A stretch of 34,832 nt of DNA. It comes from a virus. The stretch's first letter is position 1, and each line of letters begins with the position of its first letter. The DNA lies in IMG/VR virus record IMGVR_UViG_3300022746_000184, positions 1 to 34,832 of that record; one strand, given 5' to 3'. The notes under the pieces are model-generated. The model was not told where the DNA came from. It did not search any database and saw only the letters and a list, made by a program, of their open reading frames with translations. This document shows, one piece after another, positions 17,703-26,763 of the stretch. The translations under genes and the position numbers were made by a program.

Positions 17703-17967
17703 ATGGTGTGACAACTCATTCAAAACTAAAATAGATTATCAAATCTATTGTTCTGCAATCTGTCGTGAACTAGCGACTAAGCAAAAACTTGCAGAGCGTT
17801 ACCTAAAAGTAAAAAGAGAAAAAAGAGCCAAAAAGCCAAGGCATTGCAAAACATGCAGCAAGACCCTATCATTCTATAATGATGAAGAGATATGTCTAAG
17901 TTGTAATGTAAATCCATCTGATGTTAAAGATGCCTTAAAAGACATAAAGGAAATGCTTGATGAATAA
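17683..17967 (+). CDS. Double zinc-finger small protein
   Basis: A 94-residue basic protein with two Cys4-like sites. The first is CEWC...YCSAIC (residues 6-27), of the type found in phage proteins that mimic MYM/TRASH or ribosomal zinc fingers. The second is CKTC...CLSC (55-74). A lysine/arginine-rich helix (LAERYLKVKREKRAKKPR) joins them, and the C-terminus is acidic. It overlaps the Cas4-like gene by 20 bases and the resolvase start by a few. Nucleic-acid binding is likely; the exact role is unknown. Confidence 0.62.
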   Translation: MKIKHCEWCDNSFKTKIDYQIYCSAICRELATKQKLAERYLKVKREKRAKKPRHCKTCSKTLSFYNDEEICLSCNVNPSDVKDALKDIKEMLDE

Positions 17968-18508
17968 AACAGTATGTTCTATTGATGCCAGTACAAATAG
18001 TTTGGCTTTTGCTATCTTTGAGAATGACGATTTAAAGTCGTATGGAAAAATCCTTTTTGAGGGAGATACCATATACCAAAAGGTTGGGGATGCAGCACGA
18101 AAGACATTAGGTCTTTTTCATAATTTTCAGGTAGACTCAATAGTCATTGAGCATACAGTATTTATGAATAGTCCTAAGACTGCTGCAGACCTAGCCCTGG
18201 TTCAGGGAGCACTTCTTGGATCTGCTCAGGTATACGGAATAGAGGTTTCTGGATCTGTTAGTCCAATTACTTGGCAAAATTATATTGGGAATAAGAAATT
18301 AACCAGTGGAGAAATCTATGAAATTAAAAAGAATAATCCCAAAAAGTCTGATTCCTGGATAAAAGCGTATGCAAGAGAGTTCAGGAAGCAAAGGACAATT
18401 AAGTTTGTTAATACTTTTTATAATAAGAATGTGGCAGATAATGATGTTGCCGATGCTATTGCCATCGGACATTGGGCTGTAAATAATTGGGGTAAATTGA
18501 CAAAATGA
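17960..18508 (+). CDS. RuvC-like Holliday junction resolvase
   Basis: 182 residues from the ATG at 17960 (an in-frame TTG one codon earlier is less likely). RNase H-fold nuclease: Asp9 in CSIDAST, Glu64 in SIVIEH, and Asp162/Asp165 in DNDVADAIAIG give the acidic active site. LVQGALLGSAQ between them matches RuvC-type topology. It should cut four-way junctions and so clear recombination and replication intermediates before packaging. It ends the recombination group, and its TGA overlaps the next small ORF's ATG (ATGA). Confidence 0.85.
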   Translation: MNKTVCSIDASTNSLAFAIFENDDLKSYGKILFEGDTIYQKVGDAARKTLGLFHNFQVDSIVIEHTVFMNSPKTAADLALVQGALLGSAQVYGIEVSGSVSPITWQNYIGNKKLTSGEIYEIKKNNPKKSDSWIKAYAREFRKQRTIKFVNTFYNKNVADNDVADAIAIGHWAVNNWGKLTK

Positions 18509-18660
18509 GTTTAAAACTGTATACTAATGAAGCATGGCTAAAAAAGAGATACCACTTTGATAAGAAGTCTCCAGAAGACATTGCAAAAGAGTGTGAAACA
18601 AGCGTAGAGACTATCTATGTTTATCTAGCCAAATTTGGATTAAGAAAGAGTAGACGATGA
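18505..18660 (+). CDS. 51-aa helix-turn-helix protein
   Basis: A small ORF starting at the ATGA overlap with the resolvase stop. The protein has a compact HTH: KKYHF-like helix, then SPEDIAKECETSVETIYVYL followed by KFGL. The pattern SxEDIAKEC-xTSVxTIYxYLxKFGL is typical of resolvase/transposase-type or sigma-like HTHs that pack with 'ia...gvs..tv...l'. It could be a phage DNA-binding regulator. Its TGA again overlaps the next ATG, so three small genes run without gaps. Confidence 0.6.
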   Translation: MSLKLYTNEAWLKKRYHFDKKSPEDIAKECETSVETIYVYLAKFGLRKSRR

Positions 18661-18830
18661 AAAGAATTATAAAGCACTTTGTTCGTGTAGCAAAGTCTTA
18701 TGCAGTTCGTATTAACTGCAAGCACCAGGCAACCCATAAAGCATCCTGTCCTTTTACGGGATATACATATGAAACCTGTGATCACTGTATGAAGTATGTA
18801 TCAATAGTGGAGACTAAGAATGGCAAATAA
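18657..18830 (+). CDS. 57-aa Cys/His-rich protein
   Basis: A small basic ORF in the ATGA-coupled series. Cysteines at 21, 31, 41 and 44 and histidines at 23, 27 and 43 (ETCDHC near the C-terminus) could hold one zinc. The N-terminus MKRIIKHFVRVAKS is a basic helix. It overlaps the DUF3310 gene by 11 bases. The Cys pattern resembles small zinc proteins common in phages; the function is unknown. Confidence 0.52.
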   Translation: MKRIIKHFVRVAKSYAVRINCKHQATHKASCPFTGYTYETCDHCMKYVSIVETKNGK

Positions 18831-19044
18831 GTTAGACAACGTAAATCACCCACAACACTACACCTCTGACCCATCTGGAGTAGAATGTATTCAGATTACA
18901 AGACACAGGAATTTCAATATTGGTAATGCAATTAAGTATTTATGGAGAGCAGGACTAAAAGATGAAGGAAAGCACATCGAAGATCTCAAGAAGGCGGTAT
19001 TTTATATTAATGACGAGATTAAACGCCTTGGTGGAGATAATTAA
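18820..19044 (+). CDS. DUF3310 family protein
   Basis: A 74-residue protein with the DUF3310 signature: VNHPQHYTS, GVECIQI, FNIGNAIKYLWRAGLKD, and DLKKAVFYINDEI. Proteins of this family are widespread in phages, often near nucleotide or recombination genes, and their biochemical role is not firmly known. It overlaps the upstream small gene and is joined to the next by a one-base overlap. Confidence 0.85.
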   Translation: MANKLDNVNHPQHYTSDPSGVECIQITRHRNFNIGNAIKYLWRAGLKDEGKHIEDLKKAVFYINDEIKRLGGDN

Positions 19045-19349
19045 TGCTAAGTAAACTATCCAAGCAAGATACCATGATGGTTGATGGCTTTGAGGTTGTC
19101 CGTGGTGATATAATTAAAGTAAAAGGTGAACACGGATTAAAGTTTAAGTTTGATTATTTTGTAACAAATGATGATACTGGAAGCCAATGGGTAGATTGTT
19201 TTGAAATCTATCGTGGAATTTCTGGGGTATATAGATCATTCAGACTAGACGTTATTAAAAGAGTACCTAAAAAGCGTAGAAAGGCTAAGAGTGTCAACAG
19301 CAGAAACACAACTGGTAGAACACCTAGACGAAGTAAACAAGGTAGTTGA
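19044..19349 (+). CDS. Hypothetical protein with basic tail
   Basis: A 101-residue protein. The first 75 residues look like a small beta barrel (VDGFEVVRGDIIKVKGEHG, then FKFDYFVTNDDTGSQWVDCFEI), reminiscent of SH3/Tudor-like folds. The tail (VPKKRRKAKSVNSRNTTGRTPRRSKQ) is very basic and could bind nucleic acid. It overlaps the small-terminase candidate by 59 bases. I recall similar proteins just before actinophage terminases. A packaging or DNA-binding role is plausible but unproven. Confidence 0.6.
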   Translation: MLSKLSKQDTMMVDGFEVVRGDIIKVKGEHGLKFKFDYFVTNDDTGSQWVDCFEIYRGISGVYRSFRLDVIKRVPKKRRKAKSVNSRNTTGRTPRRSKQGS

Positions 19350-19827
19350 AAAGTATCTAGCAGGTAATGAACCTACCCAGATATCTAAAGAACTTGCAAT
19401 GCCTCGTCAAAAGGTAGTTGCATATATCAATGAGTGGCGTAGTATGGCTGCAGATAATGCAGCAATCCGTGCACGTGCAAAAGAAGCACTCGTTGGTGCC
19501 GATACTCACTATACCAAACTAATCCAGAAAGCATATGAGGTTATTGATGATGCGACAACAATTGCAAACCTGGCTGCAAAGACTGCTGGTATTAAACTGG
19601 TTATGGATCTTGAGTCTAAGCGTATTGATATGCTTCAAAAAGCAGGACTACTTGAAAACAAAGAACTTGCGGAGGAAATGATTGAGATTGAAAGAAAGCA
19701 GGACATTCTTGTTGGCATCCTTAGAGATATTGCTTCTGAGTATCCACAAATTCGTGATGAAATTATGCGAAGACTATCCGCAGTTTCTAAAGAAAAAGAA
19801 GTAATTACAGTGGTAAATAATGTTTGA
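19291..19827 (+). CDS. Terminase small subunit (putative)
   Basis: A 178-residue, largely helical protein starting at GTG. The N-terminal part has an HTH (KYLAGNEPTQISKELAMPRQKVVAYINEW, residues 22-50). Residues 95-178 are long helices (LAAKTAGIKLVMDLESKRIDML, EIERKQDILVGILRDIA) suited to ring oligomerisation. It lies directly before and overlaps the large terminase by 8 bases. It should recognise the phage DNA and recruit the packaging motor. Assignment rests on HTH plus context. Confidence 0.72.
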   Translation: MSTAETQLVEHLDEVNKVVEKYLAGNEPTQISKELAMPRQKVVAYINEWRSMAADNAAIRARAKEALVGADTHYTKLIQKAYEVIDDATTIANLAAKTAGIKLVMDLESKRIDMLQKAGLLENKELAEEMIEIERKQDILVGILRDIASEYPQIRDEIMRRLSAVSKEKEVITVVNNV

Positions 19828-21604
19828 TGATTTCTTAGATGCCCTTAAATCCGATGTATTTGCAGAACGTCCTGTGGATGCAAAAACGTTTGTTGAGGGT
19901 GAAGCCTATCTAAACCAGCCACCATTATCACAGATTCAATATGATATTGTAGAGGCTATGAGTCAAATCTACAGACTTGAAGATGTCATTGAACTAATGG
20001 GAGATACGGAAGGTAGACGCTATTTTAAGAAATATACCAAGAATGAAGTTATTCTACAACTTGGCAAGGGAAGCGGTAAGGACTTTACCTCTACTGTTGC
20101 TTGTGCTTATATTGTATACAAACTACTTTGTCTTAAAGACCCTGCTAGGTATTTTGGCAAGCCCAGTGGAGATGCAATCGATATTATCAACGTGGCTATT
20201 AACGCACAACAGGCAAAGAACGTTTTCTTTAAAGGTTTTAAAACTAAGATTGAACGTTCTCCGTGGTTTGCTGGAAGATTTAATCCAAAGGCTGAAAGTA
20301 TAGAGTTTGACCATTCTATTACAGTTTATTCTGGTCACTCTGAGCGTGAGTCTCATGAGGGTCTTAACCTTATTCTAGCGGTACTTGATGAGATTTCGGG
20401 TTTCGCTCAGGAGATTGGTAGTGGAAATGATCAGGGTAAGACAGCAGACAACATATATAAAGCCTTCCGTGCTTCTGTAGACTCTCGTTTCCCAGATTTG
20501 GGAAAGGTGGCACTTCTATCATTCCCTCGTTATCCAGGAGATTTCATTTCATCTAGATATGATGCAGTTATTGCCGATAAGGAAGTTGTCACTAAGAAGC
20601 ATAAGTTTATTATGAATCCAGATCTACCAGATGATGCTGATGGAAATTCTCTAGAGATTGAATGGGACGAAGATACAATTGTTTCATATAAGTATCCAGG
20701 AATGTTTGCACTAAAGCGACCTACTTGGGTAGTAAACCCTACTCGTAAAATTGATGATTTTAAACTAGCATTCTTTACAGACATGGGAGATGCTATGCAA
20801 CGTTTTGCCTGTGTACCAACCTTCTCCTCAGATAGATTCTTTAGACAAGAAGATAAGATTCGTTCTGCTATGAGTATTAGAAATCCTTTAGACTCATGGA
20901 AGAGATTTGATGCATCATTTGAACCAGATCCAGACAAGATCTACTTTGTCCATGCTGACCTTGCCCAGAAGCATGACAAGTGTGCTGTAGCAATAGCCCA
21001 CGTAGATAAGTGGGTAAATATTCAGGTAGTTAAGGATTACTCACAGGTAGTTCCAATTGTTGTAGTAGATGCTGTAGCCTGGTGGGAACCAAAGGTAGAG
21101 GGTCCAGTAAACCTGTCTGAAGTAAAGCAATGGATTCAAAATCTACGCAGACAGGGAATGAATCTTGGGATGGTTTCATTTGACCGTTGGAACTCATTTG
21201 ACATCCAGAATGAATTAAGGCAGGTTGGTATTAAGACTGACACTGTTTCTGTTGCTAAAAAGCACTACGAAGATATGGCAATGCTTGTATACGAAGATCG
21301 TCTTGTAATGCCATCTATTGAACTATTGTTTGAAGAATTAACAGAACTTAAAATTGTAAAGCAGAATAGGGTAGATCACCCTAGAAAACTTTCTAAAGAC
21401 TTGGCAGACGCAGTTTGCGGTGCTATCTTTGGTGCTATTTCTCATACACCTAAAAATCTAAATCAGGTTGTAGAGATTCATACATTCAAGGATAGACCAA
21501 AAACTACCCAAGAACTGTTCAGTGAACAGGAACAATCTAAGACTATAATCCATGCACCTGCAAAGGAAGTAAAGGATTATTTGTCTAGATTTAATTTAAT
21601 CTAA
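19820..21604 (+). CDS. terL: Terminase large subunit
   Basis: A 594-residue packaging motor with ATPase and nuclease domains. Walker A-like LGKGSGKD (81-88), Walker B/catalytic Glu in AVLDEIS (187-193), then the RNase H-like nuclease: FVHADLAQKHDK (Asp380), VSFDRWNS (Asp454) and KLSKDLADAVCGA with the third acidic residue near 540. TerL cleaves concatemeric DNA and pumps it into the capsid. It lies away from the visible tail genes, so head genes are probably to the left of the window. The stop is followed by a strong promoter. Confidence 0.93.
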   Translation: MFDDFLDALKSDVFAERPVDAKTFVEGEAYLNQPPLSQIQYDIVEAMSQIYRLEDVIELMGDTEGRRYFKKYTKNEVILQLGKGSGKDFTSTVACAYIVYKLLCLKDPARYFGKPSGDAIDIINVAINAQQAKNVFFKGFKTKIERSPWFAGRFNPKAESIEFDHSITVYSGHSERESHEGLNLILAVLDEISGFAQEIGSGNDQGKTADNIYKAFRASVDSRFPDLGKVALLSFPRYPGDFISSRYDAVIADKEVVTKKHKFIMNPDLPDDADGNSLEIEWDEDTIVSYKYPGMFALKRPTWVVNPTRKIDDFKLAFFTDMGDAMQRFACVPTFSSDRFFRQEDKIRSAMSIRNPLDSWKRFDASFEPDPDKIYFVHADLAQKHDKCAVAIAHVDKWVNIQVVKDYSQVVPIVVVDAVAWWEPKVEGPVNLSEVKQWIQNLRRQGMNLGMVSFDRWNSFDIQNELRQVGIKTDTVSVAKKHYEDMAMLVYEDRLVMPSIELLFEELTELKIVKQNRVDHPRKLSKDLADAVCGAIFGAISHTPKNLNQVVEIHTFKDRPKTTQELFSEQEQSKTIIHAPAKEVKDYLSRFNLI

Positions 21605-21607
21605 TAG

Positions 21608-21625
21608 TTGACACCATGTTGTCAA
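21608..21625. promoter_or_regulatory. Inverted repeat over the -35
   Basis: TTGACA-CCATGT-TGTCAA is a perfect inverted repeat (six-base arms, six-base centre) with the left arm identical to the -35 hexamer. It could be an operator for a dimeric repressor. Part of the palindrome is forced by the TTGACA itself, but the matching right arm is not. Confidence 0.5.
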
Positions 21626-21636
21626 TCTGTTATACT
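21608..21636 (+). promoter_or_regulatory. Near-consensus promoter for secreted protein
   Basis: TTGACA (21608-21613), a 17-base spacer and TATACT (21631-21636) with TG in the extended -10 position. Transcription is expected near 21643, with a 45-base leader containing AAGGAG at 21672-21677. It is among the best promoters in the window, matching the high-expression look of the gene that follows. Confidence 0.85.
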
Positions 21637-21644
21637 AGTAAAAC

Positions 21645-21657
21645 GTGTAAATTACAC
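21645..21657. promoter_or_regulatory. Palindrome just after the transcription start
   Basis: GTGTAA-A-TTACAC is a perfect odd-centred palindrome two bases after the expected start site. It is too tight to form a good RNA hairpin, so a protein-binding DNA site is more likely. Together with the repeat over the -35 it brackets the promoter. Confidence 0.45.
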
Positions 21658-21687
21658 AACCACCTAACCATAAGGAGAAATATAAAT

Positions 21688-22674
21688 ATGACTTCATTTA
21701 AGAAGCCACTTATCGCTATTGCTGTTGCACTAGCACTAACCACTACTGCTTTTGCTTCAGCACCTGCAAACGCTGCAGTAGCCACCACAACTACCATCAA
21801 CAACGTAGCAACTGCTACTGATGGTCTTACTACTGCCAATGCTGTAGTTCTTCCAGTACCTGCTGACAATAGCGTAGACGTTACTGACGTTGTACGAATT
21901 GCTGTAACTGGTGTTGACAACAATGTCGCCGTAACTGCAGTTGCATCTGGTGCACTGCTTACTAGCAAGGTAACCTCTGGAGATGCACGTGTTTATGCAA
22001 CTTCGGGTACTGCTAGTGCAACTGTAAATACTGGTACTGGCACCACTGCTACTTTCTATGCATACACTACCTCAACTACTGTAGGTACTGTAACTGTAAC
22101 CGTAGGTACTGCTATTCCAGTAGTTTACTATGTAAAGGGTACTGCAGGAGCACTCAATGCTGTTGCTGTAACTGCACCAACTGCTGCTCTTGGAACTACT
22201 GCTAAGGTAACTGCTACTGGTACTGACGTATTTGGTAATCCTGTTGCTGGTGCTGTTGTAGCCATTCAGGTAATTAGTGCTAACGACACCAATACCTATT
22301 CAGTAACTACTGATGTTAAGGGTCTCGCTGTAAAGGATCTCTCTGGTCTTGCTGTAGGTACTTATGATGTTGTTGCTACCGCTACTGTTGCTACTGCTAT
22401 TGATGGTCTGACAAAGCCAGTTGGTTTTGTTAAGGCTCAGTTCAAGGTAACTGACCTTGTTGCTCAGATCGCTGACCTACAGGCACAGTTGGCTGCAAGC
22501 CAGGCACAGACTGCTAAGGCTATTGCTGATGCCAAGGTAGCATTTGATGCTGTAACTACTAAGGCTGCTGCTGACCTTGCTGCACAGATTGCTGCAGATA
22601 ATGCTGCTTACAATGCTCTCGCCACCAAGTGGAACAAGAAGCACCCTAAGTCTAAGGTTGCTCTTCGCAAGTAA
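21688..22674 (+). CDS. Secreted Ig-like / coiled-coil surface protein
   Basis: 328 residues from the ATG at 21688, which has AAGGAG upstream; an upstream in-frame ATG at 21616 lies inside the promoter and is rejected. The N-terminus is a classic signal peptide (KK, hydrophobic core, PANA-AVA cleavage near residue 29). Then come Thr/Ala/Val-rich beta repeats, an Ig-like domain around 170-260 (FGNPVAGAVVAIQV, LAVGTYDVVATATV), a coiled coil (DLVAQIADLQAQLAASQ and on) and a basic end KWNKKHPKSKVALRK. This looks like a host cell-surface or S-layer-like protein rather than a virion part. Possible roles are masking the cell surface or secretion as a decoy. The function is unproven. Confidence 0.72.
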   Translation: MTSFKKPLIAIAVALALTTTAFASAPANAAVATTTTINNVATATDGLTTANAVVLPVPADNSVDVTDVVRIAVTGVDNNVAVTAVASGALLTSKVTSGDARVYATSGTASATVNTGTGTTATFYAYTTSTTVGTVTVTVGTAIPVVYYVKGTAGALNAVAVTAPTAALGTTAKVTATGTDVFGNPVAGAVVAIQVISANDTNTYSVTTDVKGLAVKDLSGLAVGTYDVVATATVATAIDGLTKPVGFVKAQFKVTDLVAQIADLQAQLAASQAQTAKAIADAKVAFDAVTTKAAADLAAQIAADNAAYNALATKWNKKHPKSKVALRK

Positions 22675-22677
22675 ATC

Positions 22678-22686
22678 GGGTATAAT
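22678..22686 (+). promoter_or_regulatory. Possible -10 box before hairpin
   Basis: GGGTATAAT directly after the surface-protein stop; the hexamer is 22681-22686. Only TTG of a -35 is found 17 bases upstream. Transcription would start at the base of the following hairpin, so a short attenuated RNA or nrd promoter is possible, or the match is chance. Confidence 0.4.
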
Positions 22687-22689
22687 AGA

Positions 22690-22720
22690 GAGGGGAAGGG
22701 ATTAAATTCCTTCCCTTTTC
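22690..22720 (+). terminator. Intrinsic terminator
   Basis: GGGAAGGGA (22693-22701) pairs with TTCCTTCCC (22707-22715) around a TTAAA loop, nine pairs with one G-T, followed by TTTTCTTG. It ends the strongly promoted surface-protein transcript before nrdI. Confidence 0.8.
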
Positions 22721-22753
22721 TTGTCCCTAAATCATAAAAAGGAGTTAAAATAG

Positions 22754-23164
22754 ATGTCTATCGATATTGTATATTTCTCCAATTATTCTGGTAATACAAA
22801 ACGATTCGTAGAAAAGGTAACCAATATAAATGCAATCCGCATTCCCATCAGTTTTGATGATACTAATCCCCTTATTGTTACCAATCGGTATGTACTGTTT
22901 GTTCCAACTTATGGTGGGGGCAGTGAGAAAAGTGCAATACCACGACAGGTACGATCATTTCTAAACGTACCACAAAATAGAGAATTACTCCAAGGCGTAG
23001 TTGGTCTTGGAAACACAAACTTTGGAGAACACTACTGCAAAGCAGCAGATATGATTTCTCAAAAGACTGGAGTACCAGTTTTAGGCAGGGTAGAAATATT
23101 CGGCACACAAGAAGATGTAGATAAAATACAAGAAAGGCTGGGGTTATTATATGACACCGAATAA
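22754..23164 (+). CDS. nrdI: NrdI flavodoxin
   Basis: A 136-residue flavodoxin-like protein that activates the class Ib reductase Mn2 cofactor by supplying oxidant to Nrd[17 protein letters not shown] (7-22) is the phosphate-binding loop for [20 protein letters not shown] (50-66) the second FMN loop, and [10 protein letters not shown] the third. AAAGGAG lies about ten bases before the ATG. It overlaps nrdE by 14 bases. A complete nrdI-nrdE-nrdF order is standard for class Ib operons. Confidence 0.92.
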   Translation: MSIDIVYFSNYSGNTKRFVEKVTNINAIRIPISFDDTNPLIVTNRYVLFVPTYGGGSEKSAIPRQVRSFLNVPQNRELLQGVVGLGNTNFGEHYCKAADMISQKTGVPVLGRVEIFGTQEDVDKIQERLGLLYDTE

Positions 23165-25274
23165 TGGTTATAGTTACCATGAATTAAATGCCATGCTCAA
23201 CTTATATGGAGCAGATGGCAAGATCCAATTTGACAAGGACAAGGAGGCAGCCAGGGCTTACTTCCTAAACCATGTTAATCTAAATACTGTGTTCTTCCAC
23301 AGCCTTGAGGAGAAGTTGCACTATCTAGTTGAAAACGATTATTACGAGAATGAAATTCTAGACCAATATACATTTGATTTTATCAAGACAATGTTCAAGA
23401 GAGCATATGGATATAGGTTTAGATTCCCAACCTTTGTTGGAGCGTATAAGTTCTATAGCCAGTATGCACTAAAGACTTTTGATGGTGAGCGTTACCTAGA
23501 GCGTTTTGAAGACCGTGTGGTTATGAATGCCCTGATGCTTGCTCGTGGAGATAAGAAAGTAGTTGCTGAATTAATTGATGAAATTATTTCTGGTAGATTC
23601 CAGCCAGCCACACCAACATTCCTAAATGCAGGTCGCAAGCAACGTGGAGAATATGTATCCTGTTTCTTATTGCGTATTGAAGACAATATGGAATCAATTG
23701 CTCGTGCAGTTAATTCATCCTTACAATTATCAAAACGTGGCGGTGGAGTAGCACTTAATCTCACCAACATCCGTGAATTAGGTGCACCAATCAAGAAGAT
23801 TGAAAACCAATCATCTGGAATTATTCCAGTAATGAAAATGTTAGAAGATGCATTCTCATATGCAAATCAGTTGGGTTCACGCCAGGGTGCTGGTGCCGTT
23901 TATCTAAACGCTCACCACCCAGATATTATGCGTTTCCTAGATACTAAGCGAGAGAATGCAGATGAAAAGATGCGTATTAAGACTCTTAGTATTGGTGTGG
24001 TAATTCCAAATGTAACTCTGGAACTTGCTCGTAATAATGAAGATATGTATCTTTTTTCACCATATGATGTTCAGCGTGTCTACGGCAAGGCTATGAGTGA
24101 TATCTCTATTACAGAGATGTATGATGAACTCGTAGATAACCCAGAGATTCGCAAATCAAAGATCAAAGCCCGTGTCCTATTTGAACGAATTGCAGAACTA
24201 CAGTTTGAGTCTGGATATCCATATGTAATGTATGAAGATACTGTTAATGATGCTAACCCTATCGATGGTCGTATCAACATGTCTAACCTATGTTCTGAAA
24301 TTCTTCAGGTAAATACTGAAAGTACATACCGAGCAGACCTTGGATATGACGTGATGGGTAAGGATATTTCGTGCAATCTAGGCTCTATGAACGTTGCTAA
24401 GGCTATGGAGTCACCAGACTTTGGAAAGTCCGTAGAGACGGCTGTGAGGGCTCTTACGGCGGTATCTGATCTAAGCAATATTGAGTCTGTACCATCTATT
24501 GCTTATGGAAACCACAAGAGCCACGCAATTGGTCTAGGCCAGATGAATCTGCATGGATACTTTGGTAAGGAAGAGATTTTCTATGGAGATGAAGATTCTG
24601 TAGATTTTACCAACATCTATTTCTATACTGTTTTGTATCACGCTATCCGTGCATCTAATAAGATTGCCAAGGAACGTAAGCAGACATTTGATGGATTTGA
24701 AAAGTCTAAGTATGCTACTGGAGAGTTCTTTACTAAGTACATTGAGCAGGAATGGAAACCACTAAGCAAAAAGGTAGCCAAGATTTTTGTTGATGCTAAC
24801 ATTGAAATTCCTACACAAAATGATTGGGCAGAGTTAAAGACTGCTGTTCAGAAACATGGTATCTATAATCAGAACCTACAGGCTGTACCACCTACTGGAT
24901 CAATTAGTTATATCAACAATTCAACCAGTTCGATTCACCCAATTGCATCACAGATTGAGATTCGTAAGGAGGGAAAGATGGGTCGTGTTTATTACCCAGC
25001 ACCATTCCTAACTAACGATAATCGTCAGTATTTTCAGGATGCCTATGAGATTGGTCCTGAGAAGATCATTGATGTTTATGCCGCTGCAACCCAGCACGTA
25101 GACCAGGGTCTGTCTCTGACGCTATTCTTTAAGGATACTGCCACTACCCGTGATGTAAACAAAGCCCAGATTTATGCGTGGAAAAAGGGCATTAAGACTA
25201 TTTATTATATTCGTATTCGACAGATGGCTCTAGAGGGCACAGATGTTTCAGAGTGCGTAAGTTGCATGTTGTAA
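23151..25274 (+). CDS. nrdE: Ribonucleotide reductase class Ib, alpha subunit
   Basis: A 707-residue large subunit that reduces ribonucleotides to deoxyribonucleotides. Active-site residues are in place: Cys171 in EYVSCFLL and Cys408 in ISCNLGS (redox pair), Asn379/Cys381/Glu383 in NLCSE (radical chemistry), and a C-terminal CVSC for re-reduction by NrdH. No ATP-cone is visible at the N-terminus, as expected for NrdE. Length is usual. It follows nrdI with overlap and precedes nrdF by nine bases, with AAGGAG in the gap. Confidence 0.95.
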   Translation: MTPNNGYSYHELNAMLNLYGADGKIQFDKDKEAARAYFLNHVNLNTVFFHSLEEKLHYLVENDYYENEILDQYTFDFIKTMFKRAYGYRFRFPTFVGAYKFYSQYALKTFDGERYLERFEDRVVMNALMLARGDKKVVAELIDEIISGRFQPATPTFLNAGRKQRGEYVSCFLLRIEDNMESIARAVNSSLQLSKRGGGVALNLTNIRELGAPIKKIENQSSGIIPVMKMLEDAFSYANQLGSRQGAGAVYLNAHHPDIMRFLDTKRENADEKMRIKTLSIGVVIPNVTLELARNNEDMYLFSPYDVQRVYGKAMSDISITEMYDELVDNPEIRKSKIKARVLFERIAELQFESGYPYVMYEDTVNDANPIDGRINMSNLCSEILQVNTESTYRADLGYDVMGKDISCNLGSMNVAKAMESPDFGKSVETAVRALTAVSDLSNIESVPSIAYGNHKSHAIGLGQMNLHGYFGKEEIFYGDEDSVDFTNIYFYTVLYHAIRASNKIAKERKQTFDGFEKSKYATGEFFTKYIEQEWKPLSKKVAKIFVDANIEIPTQNDWAELKTAVQKHGIYNQNLQAVPPTGSISYINNSTSSIHPIASQIEIRKEGKMGRVYYPAPFLTNDNRQYFQDAYEIGPEKIIDVYAAATQHVDQGLSLTLFFKDTATTRDVNKAQIYAWKKGIKTIYYIRIRQMALEGTDVSECVSCML

Positions 25275-26237
<963 letters not shown>

Positions 26238-26240
26238 GTA

Positions 26241-26261
26241 AAGGGGGCGAAAGCCCCTTTT
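26241..26261 (+). terminator. Intrinsic terminator after nrdF
   Basis: GGGGC (26244-26248), GAAA loop, GCCCC (26253-26257), then TTTTA. A GNRA loop, GC stem, flanking A/T pairs and T-tract make this a textbook terminator. The next promoter begins 14 bases downstream. Confidence 0.88.
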
Positions 26262-26270
26262 ATATTGGTA

Positions 26271-26276
26271 TATAAT
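26271..26276 (+). promoter_or_regulatory. -10 element, leaderless holin start
   Basis: TATAAT with exactly six bases before the ATG at 26283. No -35 at normal spacing, and no ribosome-binding site before the ATG. Confidence 0.65.
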
Positions 26277-26282
26277 TGTAGT

Positions 26283-26531
26283 ATGAAATCAGCATGGAAT
26301 TTTGTATTGAGGGTAGTTGCAGTATTTTTTATGTCTGCACTATCAACCATAGGTGCTGGGGCTATTCTACAAATAAACATTTTTAAGACTGCTTTACTTG
26401 CTGGTTTGGTTGGTTTGGCAAGAGTTGTTGAGGATATTGCTAGAGAATTTATTAATGATGGTGTTGTTAGTAAAAGAGATCTAGATAAAGTTCTTAAAAA
26501 TATTGCAGAAAATTATGACCAAAACCATTGA
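26283..26531 (+). CDS. Holin-like membrane protein
   Basis: 82 residues from the ATG at 26283. An in-frame start upstream at 26265 lies before the -10 box and cannot be used from this promoter. Two hydrophobic segments (about 8-29 and 33-48, GAILQINIFKTALLAGLVGLA) are followed by a charged C-terminal helix (SKRDLDKVLKNIAENYDQ), the arrangement of r1t-type actinophage holins. It should form membrane lesions that release an endolysin; the M23 peptidase at 29255 is the likely partner. Its TGA overlaps the next promoter's -35. Confidence 0.72.
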   Translation: MKSAWNFVLRVVAVFFMSALSTIGAGAILQINIFKTALLAGLVGLARVVEDIAREFINDGVVSKRDLDKVLKNIAENYDQNH

Positions 26532-26556
26532 CATTTCACCACTCCCCATATATAAT
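26528..26556 (+). promoter_or_regulatory. Perfect consensus sigma70 promoter
   Basis: TTGACA (26528-26533), 17 bases, TATAAT (26551-26556): full consensus at both hexamers and ideal spacing. Start expected near 26563, with GAAAGG before the ATG at 26584. It drives a very small protein and probably runs on to the tRNAs. Confidence 0.88.
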
Positions 26557-26583
26557 TGATATATAACGTAGAAAGGCTTTCAC

Positions 26584-26763
26584 ATGAGTGAAGTTGATTA
26601 TGATGCAATAAATGCTTGGCTCCACATCGGAGTTGAGAATGGTTGGGTCTCAGATGTATTTTGTTATACACATGATGGTGACCCATACATGACAGAAGAA
26701 GAAGAAAAAGACTGGGAAGATGGCGGAGACCCATGTTGCCCTGTAATAAAGATTCTGGTATAA
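26584..26763 (+). CDS. 59-aa acidic protein, THDG/EEEE motif
   Basis: A very acidic small protein: start MSEVDYDAINAWLHIG, then WVSDVFCYTHDGDPYMTEEE, then EDGGDPCCPVIKI. Cys27, His30 and Cys53/Cys54 could hold a metal. I recall similar CxTHDG...EEE...DGxDPC proteins in actinophages and actinobacteria, function unknown. It is under the best promoter in the window, with GAAAGG upstream, so high and perhaps early expression is expected. Host takeover, anti-defence or DNA mimicry are guesses. Its stop overlaps the -10 of the tRNA-Asn promoter. Confidence 0.72.
   Translation: MSEVDYDAINAWLHIGVENGWVSDVFCYTHDGDPYMTEEEEKDWEDGGDPCCPVIKILV

Noticed and set aside
16878-18508. CRISPR-associated Cas4
   Set aside because: No repeats, spacers or other cas genes are present. 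The gene fits a recombination nuclease.
21616-21687. Earlier ATG of the secreted protein
   Set aside because: It lies between the -35 and -10. The ATG at 21688 has a ribosome site and a proper signal peptide.
26265-26282. Upstream start of the holin gene
   Set aside because: It lies before the TATAAT from which the transcript would begin.
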